Shown here: piece after piece, positions 24,712 through 34,111 of the stretch
Position numbering within the stretch: the first letter of the stretch is position 1
How the letters are laid out: each line of letters begins with the position of its first letter
Assembly (NCBI GenBank): GCA_902762785.1
Contig: CACWPL010000001.1
Location: forward strand, 124,001-188,000
DNA from: an uncultured Ruminococcus sp.
Lineage (GTDB): Bacteria > Bacillota > Clostridia > Oscillospirales > Ruminococcaceae
Length of the DNA: 64,000 nt
Direction: 5' to 3'
Position numbers and translations under genes: made by a program
The notes under the pieces: model-generated
The model's database searches: none
What the model was told of the DNA's origin: nothing
What the model saw: only the letters and a program-made list of their open reading frames with translations

Positions 24712-26025
24712 TTACAGCTCCGAACAGAACGTGACCTTCTCCCCATTGAGGATCATATTGGTCGTGCGGACGGCGCACATCTTGCCGCACATCGAGCAGG
24801 TATGCCGATCGGCGGGCGGGGTGGACTCGAAATAGGCGCGTGCCTTCTCGCCATCGACGGCGATCTCGAACATGCGCTCCCAATCGACCGCATGACGTGC
24901 CTCGGCCATCTCGTTGTCACGCTCGCGGGCATGGGGCACGCCCTTGGCGATGTCCGCGGCATGGGCGGCGATCTTGCTGGCGATGATGCCCTCCTTCACG
25001 TCGTCCACGTCCGGCAGACGCAGATGCTCCGCAGGCGTGACGTAGCACAGGAAGTCCGCCCCGGACGCCGCCGCGATCGCCCCGCCGATGGCGGACGTGA
25101 TATGGTCATACCCCGGGAAGATGTCCGTCACGAGCGGCCCGAGGACGTAGAAGGGCGCGTTGTGGCAGATGCGCTTTTGCAGACGCATGTTCGCCGCGAT
25201 CTCGTTCATCGCCATGTGGCCGGGACCCTCGACCATGACCTGCACGTTGCGCGCCCATGCCCGCTCCGTCAGGGCGCCCAGCTCGATCAGTTCCGCGATC
25301 TGGCCGGAATCGGTCGCATCGTCGATGCATCCCGGCCGCAGTGCATCGCCCAGACTGATCGTCACGTCATACTCATAGAGGATGTCCAGCACCTCGTCAT
25401 AATGCTCATAGAACGGGTTCTCGTTGCCCGTCATCATCATCCACGCGAAGAGCAGCGAGCCGCCGCGGGAGACGATGTTCATCTTCCTGCCCTCACGCAT
25501 GAAAGTCTCGACCGCGCGCCTGTTGATGCCCGCGTGGATCGTCATGAAGTCCACGCCCTCCTCCGCGTGCGCACGGACGACGCGCAGGAAGTCCTCCGCC
25601 GTGATCTCGAGCAGATCCTTCTCGAGATAGCCGATCGCGTCATACATCGGCACTGTGCCGATCATCGCGGGCGACGTCTCCACGAGCTGACGCCGGAAGG
25701 TGTTCGTCTTGCCGTAATTCGACAGGTCCATGATCGCCTCCGCGCCGAATTTGTGCGCCAGCGCGACCTTCTCCATCTCCTTGTCATAGCTCTTGGCGTC
25801 CCCGGAGATGCCGAGGTTCACGTTGATCTTCGTGCGAAGCCCCCCGCCGATGCCCTCCGGCGAGATGGCCTTGTGCCGCACATTGCACGGGATCGCGACC
25901 TCGCCCTTGGCCACCAGCGCCCGCAGCGCCTCCGGCTCCATGTACTCCTTCTTCGCCACGATCTCCATCTCCGGCGTGACGATCCCGGCCTTCGCGGCCT
26001 CCATCTGCGTGTGATACTGTTTCAT
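24712..26025 (-). CDS. thiC: Phosphomethylpyrimidine synthase ThiC
   Basis: ThiC, a radical-SAM enzyme that rearranges aminoimidazole ribotide to hydroxymethylpyrimidine phosphate. The 437-residue form is the short type usual in anaerobes. It has the conserved NVNLGISGD and MDLSNYGKT regions, MVEGPGHM, and the C-terminal iron-sulfur motif [14 protein letters not shown]. The ATG at 26025 follows AAGGGAG; the longer open frame runs back through thiD. It is the last gene of the thi operon, ended by the hairpin before spoIVA. Confidence 0.97.
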   Translation of the reverse strand: MKQYHTQMEAAKAGIVTPEMEIVAKKEYMEPEALRALVAKGEVAIPCNVRHKAISPEGIGGGLRTKINVNLGISGDAKSYDKEMEKVALAHKFGAEAIMDLSNYGKTNTFRRQLVETSPAMIGTVPMYDAIGYLEKDLLEITAEDFLRVVRAHAEEGVDFMTIHAGINRRAVETFMREGRKMNIVSRGGSLLFAWMMMTGNENPFYEHYDEVLDILYEYDVTISLGDALRPGCIDDATDSGQIAELIELGALTERAWARNVQVMVEGPGHMAMNEIAANMRLQKRICHNAPFYVLGPLVTDIFPGYDHITSAIGGAIAAASGADFLCYVTPAEHLRLPDVDDVKEGIIASKIAAHAADIAKGVPHARERDNEMAEARHAVDWERMFEIAVDGEKARAYFESTPPADRHTCSMCGKMCAVRTTNMILNGEKVTFCSEL

Positions 26026-26039
26026 GTGATATTCTCCCT

Positions 26040-26837
26040 TCATTTGGTAAATTCGCTGTGGATGTCGAACCCGTGGTGCAGCGGCCCGCTGCCGTGCCCG
26101 AGGTCGAGCATGGCGGCCAGTGCGCCCGAGATATAGCGCTTTGCAGTCGCGACGGACTCCGTGAGCCCATGCCCCTTGGCGAGCCCGGACGCGATGGCAC
26201 TGGACAGTGTACACCCGGTGCCGTGTGTGTTCGGGTTGGCGATGCGCTCGCCGTGCATCCACTGGAGGGACACGCCGTCGAAGAGGCAGTCGTCCGCGTC
26301 GTGGATGCTGTGTCCGCCCTTGACGAGCACGGCGCAGCCGTATCGGTCGTGGAGCGCGCGCGCCGCCGTCTCCATCTCGCCCGCCGTCGTGACGGGGTGG
26401 CCGACGAGGACCTCCGTCTCGGGGATGTTCGGGGTGATGACCTCGGCGAGGGGCATGAGATGCTGTGTCAGGGCGTCGACGGCATCGTCTGCGATGAGCC
26501 GTGCGCCGCTCGTGGCGACCATCACGGGATCGAGGACGATGTGCCGCGCGCCATACTGCGTGAGCTCGTCCGCGATCGTCTCGATGAGCGGCACAGACGC
26601 GACCATGCCGATCTTGACCGCATCCGGGAAAATGTCGGTGAAGATACGATCGAGCTGCGCCGCCAAAAAGTCGGGTGTGACCTCCATGATCGCGGACACG
26701 CCGGTCGTATCCTGGGCAGTCAGCGCCGTGACCGCGCTCATGGCATAGACGCCGTGGGCGGTCATGGTCTTGATGTCTGCCTGGATGCCGGCGCCTCCGC
26801 TGGGATCGCTCCCAGCGATCGTCAATGCTGTGTACAT
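26040..26837 (-). CDS. thiD: Hydroxymethylpyrimidine/phosphomethylpyrimidine kinase ThiD
   Basis: ThiD phosphorylates hydroxymethylpyrimidine and its monophosphate to the pyrophosphate used by ThiE. The 265 residues have the N-terminal substrate motif [33 protein letters not shown] and the anion-hole [15 protein letters not shown]. The ATG at 26837 follows GGAAG. It ends 14 bases before thiC. Confidence 0.96.
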   Translation of the reverse strand: MYTALTIAGSDPSGGAGIQADIKTMTAHGVYAMSAVTALTAQDTTGVSAIMEVTPDFLAAQLDRIFTDIFPDAVKIGMVASVPLIETIADELTQYGARHIVLDPVMVATSGARLIADDAVDALTQHLMPLAEVITPNIPETEVLVGHPVTTAGEMETAARALHDRYGCAVLVKGGHSIHDADDCLFDGVSLQWMHGERIANPNTHGTGCTLSSAIASGLAKGHGLTESVATAKRYISGALAAMLDLGHGSGPLHHGFDIHSEFTK

Positions 26838-26912
26838 GTGGTACTTCCTTTCTAGCAAAAACGTTTTCTTACGCGGCCGCAGGTGGTGCCCCCGAGCTGC
26901 CGCGGTCCTTCT

Positions 26913-27557
26913 TCAATGAGACTTGGCCATCTCCTCTGCGAGCGCACGGAGCTGCCGTGCCGCCGCGGTGACGTCCTTTTGACCAAATACCGCGGATACC
27001 ACCGCCGCACCTGCCGCGCCGCAGCCGTTCAGCGTGTGGATGTTGTCCGCCGTGATGCCGCCGATGGCCACGACCGGGATGGATACGCTCGCCGCGATCT
27101 CACGGAGCAGGTCGGGCGTGATCCGGATGGCGTCCGGCTTGGTCGGCGACGGGAAGACCGCCCCGACGCCGAGATAGTCCGCCCCGGCAGCCTCCGCACG
27201 CTTGGCCTGTGCGACCGTCTTGGCCGTGACGCCGATGACGAAGTGTTCGTTCGTAGCCTGCCGCACGACCTCCGGCGGGGCGTCCTCCGCGCCGAGATGG
27301 ACGCCCGCTGCGCCCGCCGCGAACGCCGTCCGCCAGTCGTCATCGACGATCAGCGGCACGCCGTACCGGTCGCAGACCTCGCGCACGTCCTGGGCGCGTT
27401 CGAGCAGCGCGATGCCGTCCATGTTTTTTTCGCGGAGCTGGAGCATCGTCACGCCGCCCGCCAGGGCCGCCTCGATCGTCTCGAGAAAGCCGCGTTCCCC
27501 GATGCATCCCGCATCCGTGACGGCATAGAGCCGGAGCTGATCCTTATCCATGAGCAT
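26913..27557 (-). CDS. thiE: Thiamine-phosphate synthase ThiE
   Basis: ThiE joins hydroxymethylpyrimidine pyrophosphate to the thiazole phosphate. The 214 residues contain LYAVTD at the start, VTMLQLREKNMDG, PLIVDDDWRTA, GVHLGAEDAP, GVGAVFPSPTKPDA and VVAIGGITADN, all as in active enzymes. The ATG at 27557 has AGGAGGAA upstream and overlaps the tenI-like gene by 14 bases. Confidence 0.95.
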   Translation of the reverse strand: MLMDKDQLRLYAVTDAGCIGERGFLETIEAALAGGVTMLQLREKNMDGIALLERAQDVREVCDRYGVPLIVDDDWRTAFAAGAAGVHLGAEDAPPEVVRQATNEHFVIGVTAKTVAQAKRAEAAGADYLGVGAVFPSPTKPDAIRITPDLLREIAASVSIPVVAIGGITADNIHTLNGCGAAGAAVVSAVFGQKDVTAAARQLRALAEEMAKSH

Positions 27558-28128
27558 GTTTGTTCCTCCTTAAAAGCGCGATATATCGGGCAGGATCCTC
27601 GCAGGTCATCAGCGCGGACATGATGCATGCCCCCGCCGCGCCCGCGTCGAGCACGTCCGCGATGCTCTCCGGCGTGATGCCGCCGATGGCGTACACCGGC
27701 ACGTCCGCCGCTGCACAGACCGCCCGCAGATACCCGAGCCCCCGCCCGGGCAGACCGCGCTTGCAGTCCGTCGCGAAGATGTGCCCCGCCACGAGCCACG
27801 CCGCCCCGAGGGCGGCCGCCTCCCGCGCCTCCTCCGGCGCATGAACGGAGACGCCGAAGCGCCCCGCCGGCCGCATCGTCCTTGCCAGCGGCAGCGGCAG
27901 ATGCACGCCCGGCGCCTCCGCGACCGCGTGCGAATGGGCGATGACCGGCACGCCGTACCGCGCCCCGACCGCCGCCGCCTTCCCGTACAGCGTAAGATAC
28001 GCGTCCGGCGTGAGGTCCTTGGCACGCAGCAGCACAGCATCCGGCCGCCCCGCGCAGACCTTATCGAGCCGCACGAGCAGATCCTCCCGGCAGGACGCCG
28101 CGTCCGTCACACACAGGATCTTACACAT
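27544..28128 (-). CDS. TenI/ThiE-like protein
   Basis: A 194-residue paralogue of ThiE. It keeps the fold (VLLRAKDLTPDAY, GVHLPL, AGHIFATDCKRGLPGRGL, VYAIGGITPESI), but the ThiE pyrophosphate-binding DDDWR segment is replaced by AHSHAV, which is the TenI pattern. TenI of Bacillus is a thiazole tautomerase acting after ThiG. That role fits its place next to thiG/thiH. It overlaps thiH by 8 bases and thiE by 14. Confidence 0.85.
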   Translation of the reverse strand: MCKILCVTDAASCREDLLVRLDKVCAGRPDAVLLRAKDLTPDAYLTLYGKAAAVGARYGVPVIAHSHAVAEAPGVHLPLPLARTMRPAGRFGVSVHAPEEAREAAALGAAWLVAGHIFATDCKRGLPGRGLGYLRAVCAAADVPVYAIGGITPESIADVLDAGAAGACIMSALMTCEDPARYIALLRRNKHAHG

Positions 28129-29371
28129 AGAGATAGTCGTTCAGCACCGGCTGCAGTCCCTCACCGGCCATATCGCGGTACATCTGGCCGAGGGAGCGGC
28201 CGTCGTTGATCTCGAACTGCTCATCGCCGCCCTCGCCGTCGTCCTTGCCGGCATACTTGCTCTCGTGGTCGCCGATGCCGGTGGAGACGCCCGCGGAGAT
28301 CTTGGTCGCCGCGATCTTGACGATGCCGTCCCGGAAGGACTTGCTCTCGCGCGAGGACACCGTGATCCCCGCGAACGGCAGGAAGATCCGGTACGCGCAG
28401 AGGATCTGACAAAGCTCCCGCTCGCCGACGTCCTGCGGGCCGATCTTGTCATTGTTGACGATGGGACGCAGGCGCGGGCAGGAGAGCGAGATCTCCGCGT
28501 GCGGGTACTTGCGCTGGAGGAAGTACATGTGCAGCACGCTCGCGAGCGCGTCCTTGCGGAAGTCCGAGAGGCCGAGCAGCGCCGACCCCGCGACGCCGCG
28601 CATCCCCGCCATCAGCGCACGCTCCTGCGCCTCGAAGCGGTACGGCCACACGCGCTTGTGTCCGGCGAGATGCAGCGTCTCATATTTGTCCGTATCATAG
28701 GTCTCCTGGAACACGGTCACATAGTCCACGCCGCATTCATGGAGATACCGATAGTCCTCGACGTTCACCGGGTAGATCTCGATGCCGACGAGCTTGAAAT
28801 ACTTCCGCGCCAGCCTGCACGCCTCGCCGATGTACTGCACATCGCTCATGGACGGGCTCTCGCCGGTCAGGATCAGGATCTCCTCCATGCCGCTGCCCGC
28901 GATGACCTGCATCTCGTGCTCGATCTGCTCCATGCTCAGGCGCATCCGGCGGATGTGGTTGTAGCAGTTGAAGCCGCAGTAGACGCAGTAATTCTCGCAA
29001 TAATTGGCAATATAGAGGGGTGTGAAGAGGTAGACGGTGTTGCCGAAATGCCGCTGTGTCTCCACGGTGGCACGCTGCGCCATCTGCTCCAGGAAGGGCG
29101 CGGCTGCGGGGGACAGGAGCGCTTTCAGCCCCTCGATCCCGACATGCTCCTGCGCGAGCGCACGGGCGACGTCCTTTCCTGTGTATACAGACGGATCGAA
29201 CGCCGCCACCTCGGCCATGACGCGCTCGCGGATGTCCGAGACGATCTGCTCCTGCCCGGGGAGGTAGGCCATGTGGTCGGTGCGGGAGGACGGGTCGTTC
29301 TCGAGACGGTGCTTGCGCTCGAGGGCGGCGGGCGAGAGGGTGGGGTCCTCGATCAGGAAACGGTCATCCAT
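28121..29371 (-). CDS. thiH: 2-iminoacetate synthase ThiH
   Basis: ThiH is a radical-SAM tyrosine lyase that produces the glycine imine (dehydroglycine) for thiazole formation in anaerobes, replacing the oxygen-dependent ThiO. The iron-sulfur cysteines are at 125, 129 and 132 in CENYCVYCGF; further family parts are ILTGESPS, GVDYVTVFQETYD and SCPRLRP. The 416 residues are somewhat longer than usual owing to about 40 extra N-terminal residues. The ATG at 29371 follows AAGGAGG. Confidence 0.95.
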   Translation of the reverse strand: MDDRFLIEDPTLSPAALERKHRLENDPSSRTDHMAYLPGQEQIVSDIRERVMAEVAAFDPSVYTGKDVARALAQEHVGIEGLKALLSPAAAPFLEQMAQRATVETQRHFGNTVYLFTPLYIANYCENYCVYCGFNCYNHIRRMRLSMEQIEHEMQVIAGSGMEEILILTGESPSMSDVQYIGEACRLARKYFKLVGIEIYPVNVEDYRYLHECGVDYVTVFQETYDTDKYETLHLAGHKRVWPYRFEAQERALMAGMRGVAGSALLGLSDFRKDALASVLHMYFLQRKYPHAEISLSCPRLRPIVNNDKIGPQDVGERELCQILCAYRIFLPFAGITVSSRESKSFRDGIVKIAATKISAGVSTGIGDHESKYAGKDDGEGGDEQFEINDGRSLGQMYRDMAGEGLQPVLNDYLYV

Positions 29372-29382
29372 CGCGCGCCTCC

Positions 29383-30165
29383 TTAGTCATGCAGGAAGCC
29401 GGTGAGCGTGTCGGACGGCGCACCGCCGCGCGTGAGGACGCGCCCGAGCCCCGCGAGATACGCCCGTCTGCCGGCCTCCACCGCCTGCCGGAACGCCGCA
29501 GCCATCATGGGCAGGTCGCCCGCCGTGGCCAGTGCCGTGTTCGACATGACGGCCGCTGCGCCCATCTCCATCGCCTCGCAGGCCTGCGAGGGACGGCCGA
29601 TCCCGGCATCCACGATGATGGGCAGGTCGATCTCGTCGATGAGGATCTGGATGAAGTCGCGCGTGGCAAGTCCCTTGTTCGACCCGATCGGCGACGCCAG
29701 CGGCATCACGGTCGCAGCACCGGCGTTCACGAGGTCGCGTGCGGTGTTCAGATCCGGGTACATATACGGCATGACGATGAAGCCCTCCTTGGCGAGGATC
29801 TCGGTCGCGCGAACGGTCTCGGCATTGTCCGGGAGGAGGTACTTGGTGTCGCGCATGATCTCGATCTTGACGAAGTCGCCGCACCCCAGCTCACGGGCGA
29901 GCCGCGCGATGCGGACGGCCTCCTCGGCGTTGCGGGCGCCGGAGGTGTTCGGCAGGAGGGTGATCCCCTTGGGGATGAAGTCGAGGATGTTCTCGTGCTC
30001 CTTGGTGTTGGCGCGGCGGACCGCGCAGGTGATGATCTCCGCCCCGGCATACTGCACGGCGGCCTCGATCAGCGAGAGCGAATACTTGCCCGACCCGAGG
30101 ATGAACCGCGAGCCGAACGAATGACCGCCGATCACGAGGCGGTCGTCTTTGGTCAGGTCTTTCAT
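29383..30165 (-). CDS. thiG: Thiazole synthase ThiG
   Basis: ThiG condenses deoxyxylulose phosphate, dehydroglycine and ThiS thiocarboxylate into the thiazole ring. The 260 residues include [35 protein letters not shown], the Schiff-base lysine in [20 protein letters not shown] and [11 protein letters not shown]. The ATG at 30165 follows AAGGAG. It ends 11 bases before thiH. Confidence 0.97.
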   Translation of the reverse strand: MKDLTKDDRLVIGGHSFGSRFILGSGKYSLSLIEAAVQYAGAEIITCAVRRANTKEHENILDFIPKGITLLPNTSGARNAEEAVRIARLARELGCGDFVKIEIMRDTKYLLPDNAETVRATEILAKEGFIVMPYMYPDLNTARDLVNAGAATVMPLASPIGSNKGLATRDFIQILIDEIDLPIIVDAGIGRPSQACEAMEMGAAAVMSNTALATAGDLPMMAAAFRQAVEAGRRAYLAGLGRVLTRGGAPSDTLTGFLHD

Positions 30166-30190
30166 GGTATTACTCCTTGTTATGATATGG

Positions 30191-30814
30191 TCAGATCTCC
30201 CCCGCCAGTAGTTGCAGGACGGTATGCGCCTGATGTGCCGCACAGACGGCGACGCGGGTGCCGTAGAGGCCGGGGGTGGTGTCCGTGTCGGTCACGCCGT
30301 CGCCGCAGAGGTAGAGCCGGCGGCTCACGCGGCGGGACTGGATGGTGTTGGCCGTCCCGAGCCCCGCCATCCCGGACGCCGCCACGACACGCGCCCCGGG
30401 GAGCTGCGCGAGGACGGTCTCCACGAGCATGGCCTTCTGGTCGGCACGGTCGAAGCACTCGCAGACGATGGGAAAGTCCGCCAGCAGCGCGGGGGCGTTC
30501 TCGGGATCGAGCTTTACAGTATGCAGGATGATGTCACAAAACGGTGCAGCTCTGCGGATGCTCTCGGCCAGTGCCTCTGCCTTGGGACGGCCGATCTGGT
30601 CGGGGAAGTAGTGCTGGCGATTGAGGTTCGTGGGCTCGACACGGTCGAAGTCGATGAGGCAGAGCCGTCCGACCCCGGCGCGTGCGAGCAGCATGGCCAC
30701 GTTCGAGCCTAGTCCCCCGAGCCCGCAGACGGCGACCGCTCCGGCCTCGAAGCGCGCCTGGACGGCCTCCCCATGCTTGGCGGCAAGTGCCTGGTGCAGT
30801 TCGTCGCGTGTCAT
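30191..30814 (-). CDS. thiF: ThiS adenylyltransferase ThiF
   Basis: ThiF is the E1-like enzyme that adenylates the C-terminal glycine of ThiS. The 207 residues have the nucleotide-binding GLGGLGS at 31-37, [18 protein letters not shown] and an aspartate-rich ECFDRADQK; this is the shorter Clostridia-type ThiF. The ATG at 30814 lies one base after the thiS stop with only a weak GGGGGCGG before it, so translation is probably coupled. The product is slightly smaller than typical ThiF/MoeB and shows no complete zinc CxxC pair. Confidence 0.92.
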   Translation of the reverse strand: MTRDELHQALAAKHGEAVQARFEAGAVAVCGLGGLGSNVAMLLARAGVGRLCLIDFDRVEPTNLNRQHYFPDQIGRPKAEALAESIRRAAPFCDIILHTVKLDPENAPALLADFPIVCECFDRADQKAMLVETVLAQLPGARVVAASGMAGLGTANTIQSRRVSRRLYLCGDGVTDTDTTPGLYGTRVAVCAAHQAHTVLQLLAGEI

Positions 30815-30815
30815 A

Positions 30816-31010
30816 TCAGCCGCCCCCCACGAAGCTGACGATCTCGACCGTGTCGCCGTCATCGAGGACGGTGGACGCGTAGGACGCCTTGGGGACGATG
30901 TCCTCATTGCGCTCGACGGCCACGCGCTGGGGGTCGTAGCCCTCCGCGGCCACGAGCTGTGCGACGGTCTGCCCGGCGACGTCGAGCAGGTGTCCGTTCA
31001 CCTTGACCAT
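30816..31010 (-). CDS. thiS: Sulfur carrier protein ThiS
   Basis: Ubiquitin-like sulfur carrier of thiazole synthesis. The 64 residues end in VGGG, giving the C-terminal Gly-Gly needed for adenylation and thiocarboxylate formation, with [12 protein letters not shown] in the core as in the family. The ATG at 31010 follows AAGGAGGGA. It is the first gene after the TPP riboswitch. Confidence 0.94.
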   Translation of the reverse strand: MVKVNGHLLDVAGQTVAQLVAAEGYDPQRVAVERNEDIVPKASYASTVLDDGDTVEIVSFVGGG

Positions 31011-31045
31011 GTGGATCCCTCCTTGAAAAATAGTACGATATTGCG

Positions 31046-31080
31046 CAAAAACGGGAGCCGCCCATAGTGACAGCTCCCGC
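31046..31080 (-). terminator. TPP riboswitch expression platform (terminator)
   Basis: On the minus strand GGGAGC (31078-31073) pairs with GCTCCC (31058-31053), followed by GTTTTTG. Placed between the aptamer and thiS, it is the expected ligand-induced terminator. Confidence 0.8.
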
Positions 31081-31092
31081 AGATCGGTCGTG

Positions 31093-31182
31093 TATGTCCC
31101 TACGTTGGCATTACCCAGATCAGGTCAATGGGTCGAACGCTCGGGCGCGCTCCTCTCAGCCTGCTTACAGGCTCCCCGTTTT
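31093..31182 (-). ncRNA. TPP riboswitch (THI element)
   Basis: The minus strand carries the conserved THI-box elements in order: GGGGAGCC, CTGAGAGGA, then ACCTGATCTGGGTAATGCC and AACGTAGGGA. These match the thiamine pyrophosphate aptamer very closely. Binding should terminate transcription of the thiS-thiC operon when TPP is abundant. Confidence 0.97.
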
Positions 31183-31190
31183 CGTTCCCT

Positions 31191-31219
31191 ATTATAGCAC
31201 ATGTCAGAGAAAAATGCAA
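31191..31219 (-). promoter_or_regulatory. Thiamine operon promoter
   Basis: On minus: TTGCAT (31219-31214), 17-base spacer, TATAAT (31196-31191), just upstream of the TPP aptamer. Confidence 0.8.
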
Positions 31220-31245
31220 GTGTTTTTTTAGAAGGACTTTGCGCC

Positions 31246-31290
31246 GTGCCCTCCGGATGGGACTCGCCAGCGGGGGCTCCCCGCCCGCTT
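31246..31290. repeat. Dispersed repeat, copy A
   Basis: This stretch (GTGCC.TCCG.ATGG then TCGCCAGCGGGGGC and CCCCGCC) recurs at 48081-48124 with about seven differences. It ends at the -35 box of the NUDIX gene. The core forms a small GC-rich hairpin (GCGGGGGC / GCCCGC). It is probably an intergenic REP-like repeat. Confidence 0.75.
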
Positions 31291-31317
31291 GACAAACCCT
31301 CCCTATTATGTTACAAT
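31289..31317 (+). promoter_or_regulatory. NUDIX gene promoter
   Basis: TTGACA (31289-31294), 17-base spacer, TACAAT (31312-31317), about 40 bases before the start codon. Confidence 0.8.
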
Positions 31318-31357
31318 GATAACGAACGACATCTCCCCACAGGAAAGGAGCCAACTT

Positions 31358-31855
31358 ATGGAATACTGGGACATTTACGACATCGACAAAAAGCCGACCG
31401 GCCGCACGATGCAGCGAAACGACTTCACGATGAAGCCCGGCGACTACCACCTCACCGTGCTCGGTGTGGTCTGCCGCCCGGACGGACGATTCCTCATCAC
31501 CCAGCGCGCGCTCGATAAGCATTGGGCACCCGGCTGGTGGGAGGTCTCCGGCGGCGGTGTCATGGCCGGGGAGTCCTCCGAGGACGCCGTGCGCCGCGAG
31601 GTGCTCGAGGAGACCGGCCTCGACGTCGCGAACGCAGAGGGCGGCTACCGCTTCACCTACCGCCGCGAGAGCGAGGGCGATAATTATTTCGTCGACGTCT
31701 ACCGCTTCATCCTCGATTTCGATGAGGACGACGTCCGCCCCCAGCTCGCCGAGATGCAGGGCTTCATGCTCGCCGACAAGGCCCAGATCGAGGCCTTCGC
31801 CGCCGAGGGCATCTTCCTCCACTACGACAGCATCCGCGAGGTCTTCGACCTGTAA
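31358..31855 (+). CDS. NUDIX hydrolase
   Basis: A 165-residue NUDIX enzyme that hydrolyses a nucleoside diphosphate linked to another group. The Nudix box G-x5-E-x7-REVLEETGL is complete at 66-88. The N-terminal extension (MEYWDIYDIDKKPTGRTMQR) is the one seen in the Idi-like/YfcD-type group, whose members often have the substrate written as unknown. The ATG at 31358 follows AAAGGAG. It is a single-gene unit with its own promoter and terminator. Confidence 0.88.
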   Translation: MEYWDIYDIDKKPTGRTMQRNDFTMKPGDYHLTVLGVVCRPDGRFLITQRALDKHWAPGWWEVSGGGVMAGESSEDAVRREVLEETGLDVANAEGGYRFTYRRESEGDNYFVDVYRFILDFDEDDVRPQLAEMQGFMLADKAQIEAFAAEGIFLHYDSIREVFDL

Positions 31856-31870
31856 GTGACGATATATCGC

Positions 31871-31915
31871 AAAAAACGCCCGCCCTGCCAAGCCGCAGAG
31901 CGGGCGTGCTGTTTA
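31871..31915. terminator. Bidirectional terminator (NUDIX / BspA-like gene)
   Basis: CGCCCGC (31877-31883) pairs with GCGGGCG (31900-31906). On minus it is followed by six T residues, so it ends the LRR gene well; on plus by TGCTGTTT. It is preceded by the palindrome CGATATATCG. Confidence 0.75.
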
Positions 31916-33217
31916 GCTGAGCGTGTCGTACTTCACGAAGGTCAGCGTCTCCGTGCGGCCGTCCTCCCAGGTCAGCGTGATGACGTCGCCGTTGCCCCAG
32001 TCGATCGCGACGTCCTCCGGGTCCGGCGTGCCCATGCTGATGGACATGTGATCCTCTGACCGCATCGTCCAGTCGAACCCGACCTCGGTGTTCGTGCAGG
32101 GATGCGTGTAGATGCCGTGGCCGTCGCCGGTGCCGAAATAGTAGAAGCTCTCGCCGCCGTCCGCCTCATGCGTCTCCCAGGTGCTCGCGCCAAAGCCGAT
32201 GCCGACGAACCGCAGGTCGCCCGTGCGCCCCTCGATGGCGTTCGTCTCCGCGACATAGGCCGAGGCCGCCGTCCCGGGGTAGCCGTAGACGCTCATCTCC
32301 GGCACGACGCCGATGCCGCCGTTGCCGTACATCCCGATGGCATGGTCGCCGATGGACGTCACCGACGGCGGGATCGTGATGCTGCGCAGGTCGAGGCAGC
32401 TATGGAACGCCGCGATGCCGATGGACGTCACCGTGTCCGCGAGCGATACCTGCATGATGCGCGTCCCCATGAACGCCATGTCACCGACATGCGTGATGCC
32501 CTCCCCGATCGTGACGGTGCGGATCGTGTCGGCCATCGTCTCGTCGGCGAGCCAGGGGGCGATGCTGCCGCCGTACTCGGGATCGTCATAGTCATCCATC
32601 GGACCGCTGCCGCTGATGGTCAGCAGACCGCTCTCCGGGTCGAGCTGCCAGTAGACATCCGTGCCGCAGGTCCCCTCCAGCGCCGCAGGGGCGGCAGTCT
32701 CCGCGGCAGACGTCTCGACAGGAGCGTCCGTTTCGACCGGCTGGGGCTCATCGGGAACGATGTCGGTCTCGGGGGCGACCGTGCCGCCGGTCAGGACGGC
32801 CGTCGTCTCCTCGGGGACAGGACGCTCCGTGAGCAGCGCCGAGGTCTGGACGACATGGGTCGTGGATACGGCCTCGGTCGTGACGGCCTCCGTTGCAGGG
32901 ATGGCCGCGCCGACGTCCTTCGCGGGCGGCGGGAGCATGTCCGGGCGCTGGAGATAGCGCATCCCGACCACCGCACCGATCGCCAGGAGCAGCGCCGCCG
33001 CAGAGACGGCATAGCGCACCCAATGGTGCTCCGTCGCCGCCGTGACGTGGAAGGTCTCCACGTCGGCATCGACCGCACGGGTGGGGTCGAGCTTGGCGAG
33101 CGTGCGCTGCCAAACGGCCTCGCGCCGCGTATCCGGCACAGAGGGATGCGTGGCTAGCTGCTCGACGGTATCGTCATCGGCATTTTGGAGGATATGTTTG
33201 AAAAAACTTGTTTTCAT
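31913..33217 (-). CDS. Membrane-anchored BspA-type leucine-rich repeat protein (probable anti-sigma)
   Basis: A 434-residue protein: a cytoplasmic N-terminus (1-66) of the kind that binds ECF sigma factors, one membrane helix (about 68-87), a Thr/Pro/Ala-rich stalk (about 95-180), then a surface domain with BspA-like LRR units (VTIGEGITHVGDMAFMG, LADTVTSIGIAAFHSC, ITIPPSVTSIGDHAIG) and a beta-rich end. It begins 11 bases after the sigma-factor gene stop, so a sigma/anti-sigma pair is inferred. The ligand is unknown. Confidence 0.75.
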   Translation of the reverse strand: MKTSFFKHILQNADDDTVEQLATHPSVPDTRREAVWQRTLAKLDPTRAVDADVETFHVTAATEHHWVRYAVSAAALLLAIGAVVGMRYLQRPDMLPPPAKDVGAAIPATEAVTTEAVSTTHVVQTSALLTERPVPEETTAVLTGGTVAPETDIVPDEPQPVETDAPVETSAAETAAPAALEGTCGTDVYWQLDPESGLLTISGSGPMDDYDDPEYGGSIAPWLADETMADTIRTVTIGEGITHVGDMAFMGTRIMQVSLADTVTSIGIAAFHSCLDLRSITIPPSVTSIGDHAIGMYGNGGIGVVPEMSVYGYPGTAASAYVAETNAIEGRTGDLRFVGIGFGASTWETHEADGGESFYYFGTGDGHGIYTHPCTNTEVGFDWTMRSEDHMSISMGTPDPEDVAIDWGNGDVITLTWEDGRTETLTFVKYDTLS

Positions 33218-33228
33218 GCTGACCTCCT

Positions 33229-33774
33229 TCAGGTAGCATCGATCCCCAGCGCGGTGAGCTTGCTGCGCAGACGTGCGAGGGCGCGTCGACAGCGCGTGCG
33301 GACCGCAGTGGGGGTCATTTGCAGGTGATCGGCGATCTCCTGCGAGGTGCAGTCGTAATAATACTTTTGGATGAGGATGGTGGCGTCCGGCTCCCCGAGC
33401 GCGAGGATCTCGCGAAGGAGGATGGCCGCAGTATCGGCCTTTTCGGCATGTGCCTCCACATCCTCCGGCGATGGCAGATCTGGCAGGGGCGTCTCCTCGA
33501 GGGGGACGGTGTGCTTGTCCCGCACGGCGAGCGCCTTCCCGGCATTGATGGCCTTATGACGTGCCGTGGTGCCGATGTAGGCACGCAGGGACTCGGGACT
33601 GATCGTGTCGTAGCGCAGGATGATCTGCGCGAACACGTCTGCCACACATTCTTCTACGTCCTCCGCCGTGCCCCGTCCGAGGAGCGCACGGTAGACGATG
33701 GCGTAGACATAATGATAGTATTCGTCAAAAAGCGCCCGCTGCCAGTTCGGACCGCGCGCTTCGCGCTCCGGCAT
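33229..33774 (-). CDS. ECF-type RNA polymerase sigma factor
   Basis: A 181-residue sigma-70 family factor of the extracytoplasmic-function type. Region 2 spans about 12-80 (LFDEYYHYVYAIVYRALLG, AEDVEECVADVFAQI, LRAYIGTTARHKAIN) and region 4 about 110-175 (EPDATILIQKYYYDCTSQEIADHL, TRCRRALARLRSKL). The ATG at 33774 has AAAGGGGGCGG before it. It is close in design to the divergent factor at 34112. It is paired with the downstream membrane protein. Confidence 0.92.
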   Translation of the reverse strand: MPEREARGPNWQRALFDEYYHYVYAIVYRALLGRGTAEDVEECVADVFAQIILRYDTISPESLRAYIGTTARHKAINAGKALAVRDKHTVPLEETPLPDLPSPEDVEAHAEKADTAAILLREILALGEPDATILIQKYYYDCTSQEIADHLQMTPTAVRTRCRRALARLRSKLTALGIDAT

Positions 33775-34111
33775 ACGACCGCCCCCTTTCTTCAGCTTTC
33801 ATGCGCATGTAGGCTTCATTTTTATAGACAGTATGCCCCCTAGGATCGTGACAGTGCGCTGCCGTCCAATCGGCGATATTTTCCATTTTTTCGCGGACAC
33901 GACACAGCGCCGCCCGTCCCCGCGCCATCCCCACGAGATGCCGCCCCATCGTCCGACCCCCGCGGCGGCGTCCCACATATTTTGGAAACGGCGCCGCGCC
34001 GCCCCCCCACGTCCCCCAAAAAATTACCCAAACACCCGTTACACTTCCGCCCTCATCCTTGATTAGATAGATAGAACGATCCTGCGCAGGATACGAAAGG
34101 AGGCGACTGTC
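33775..34111. other. Divergent intergenic region between two sigma-factor genes
   Basis: 337 bases. It must hold the promoters of both ECF operons, but no sigma-A type -35/-10 pair with 17-base spacing is visible in either direction; TATAAA occurs near the minus start without a good -35. ECF-dependent autoregulated promoters are therefore possible. No gene is supported. Confidence 0.5.
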
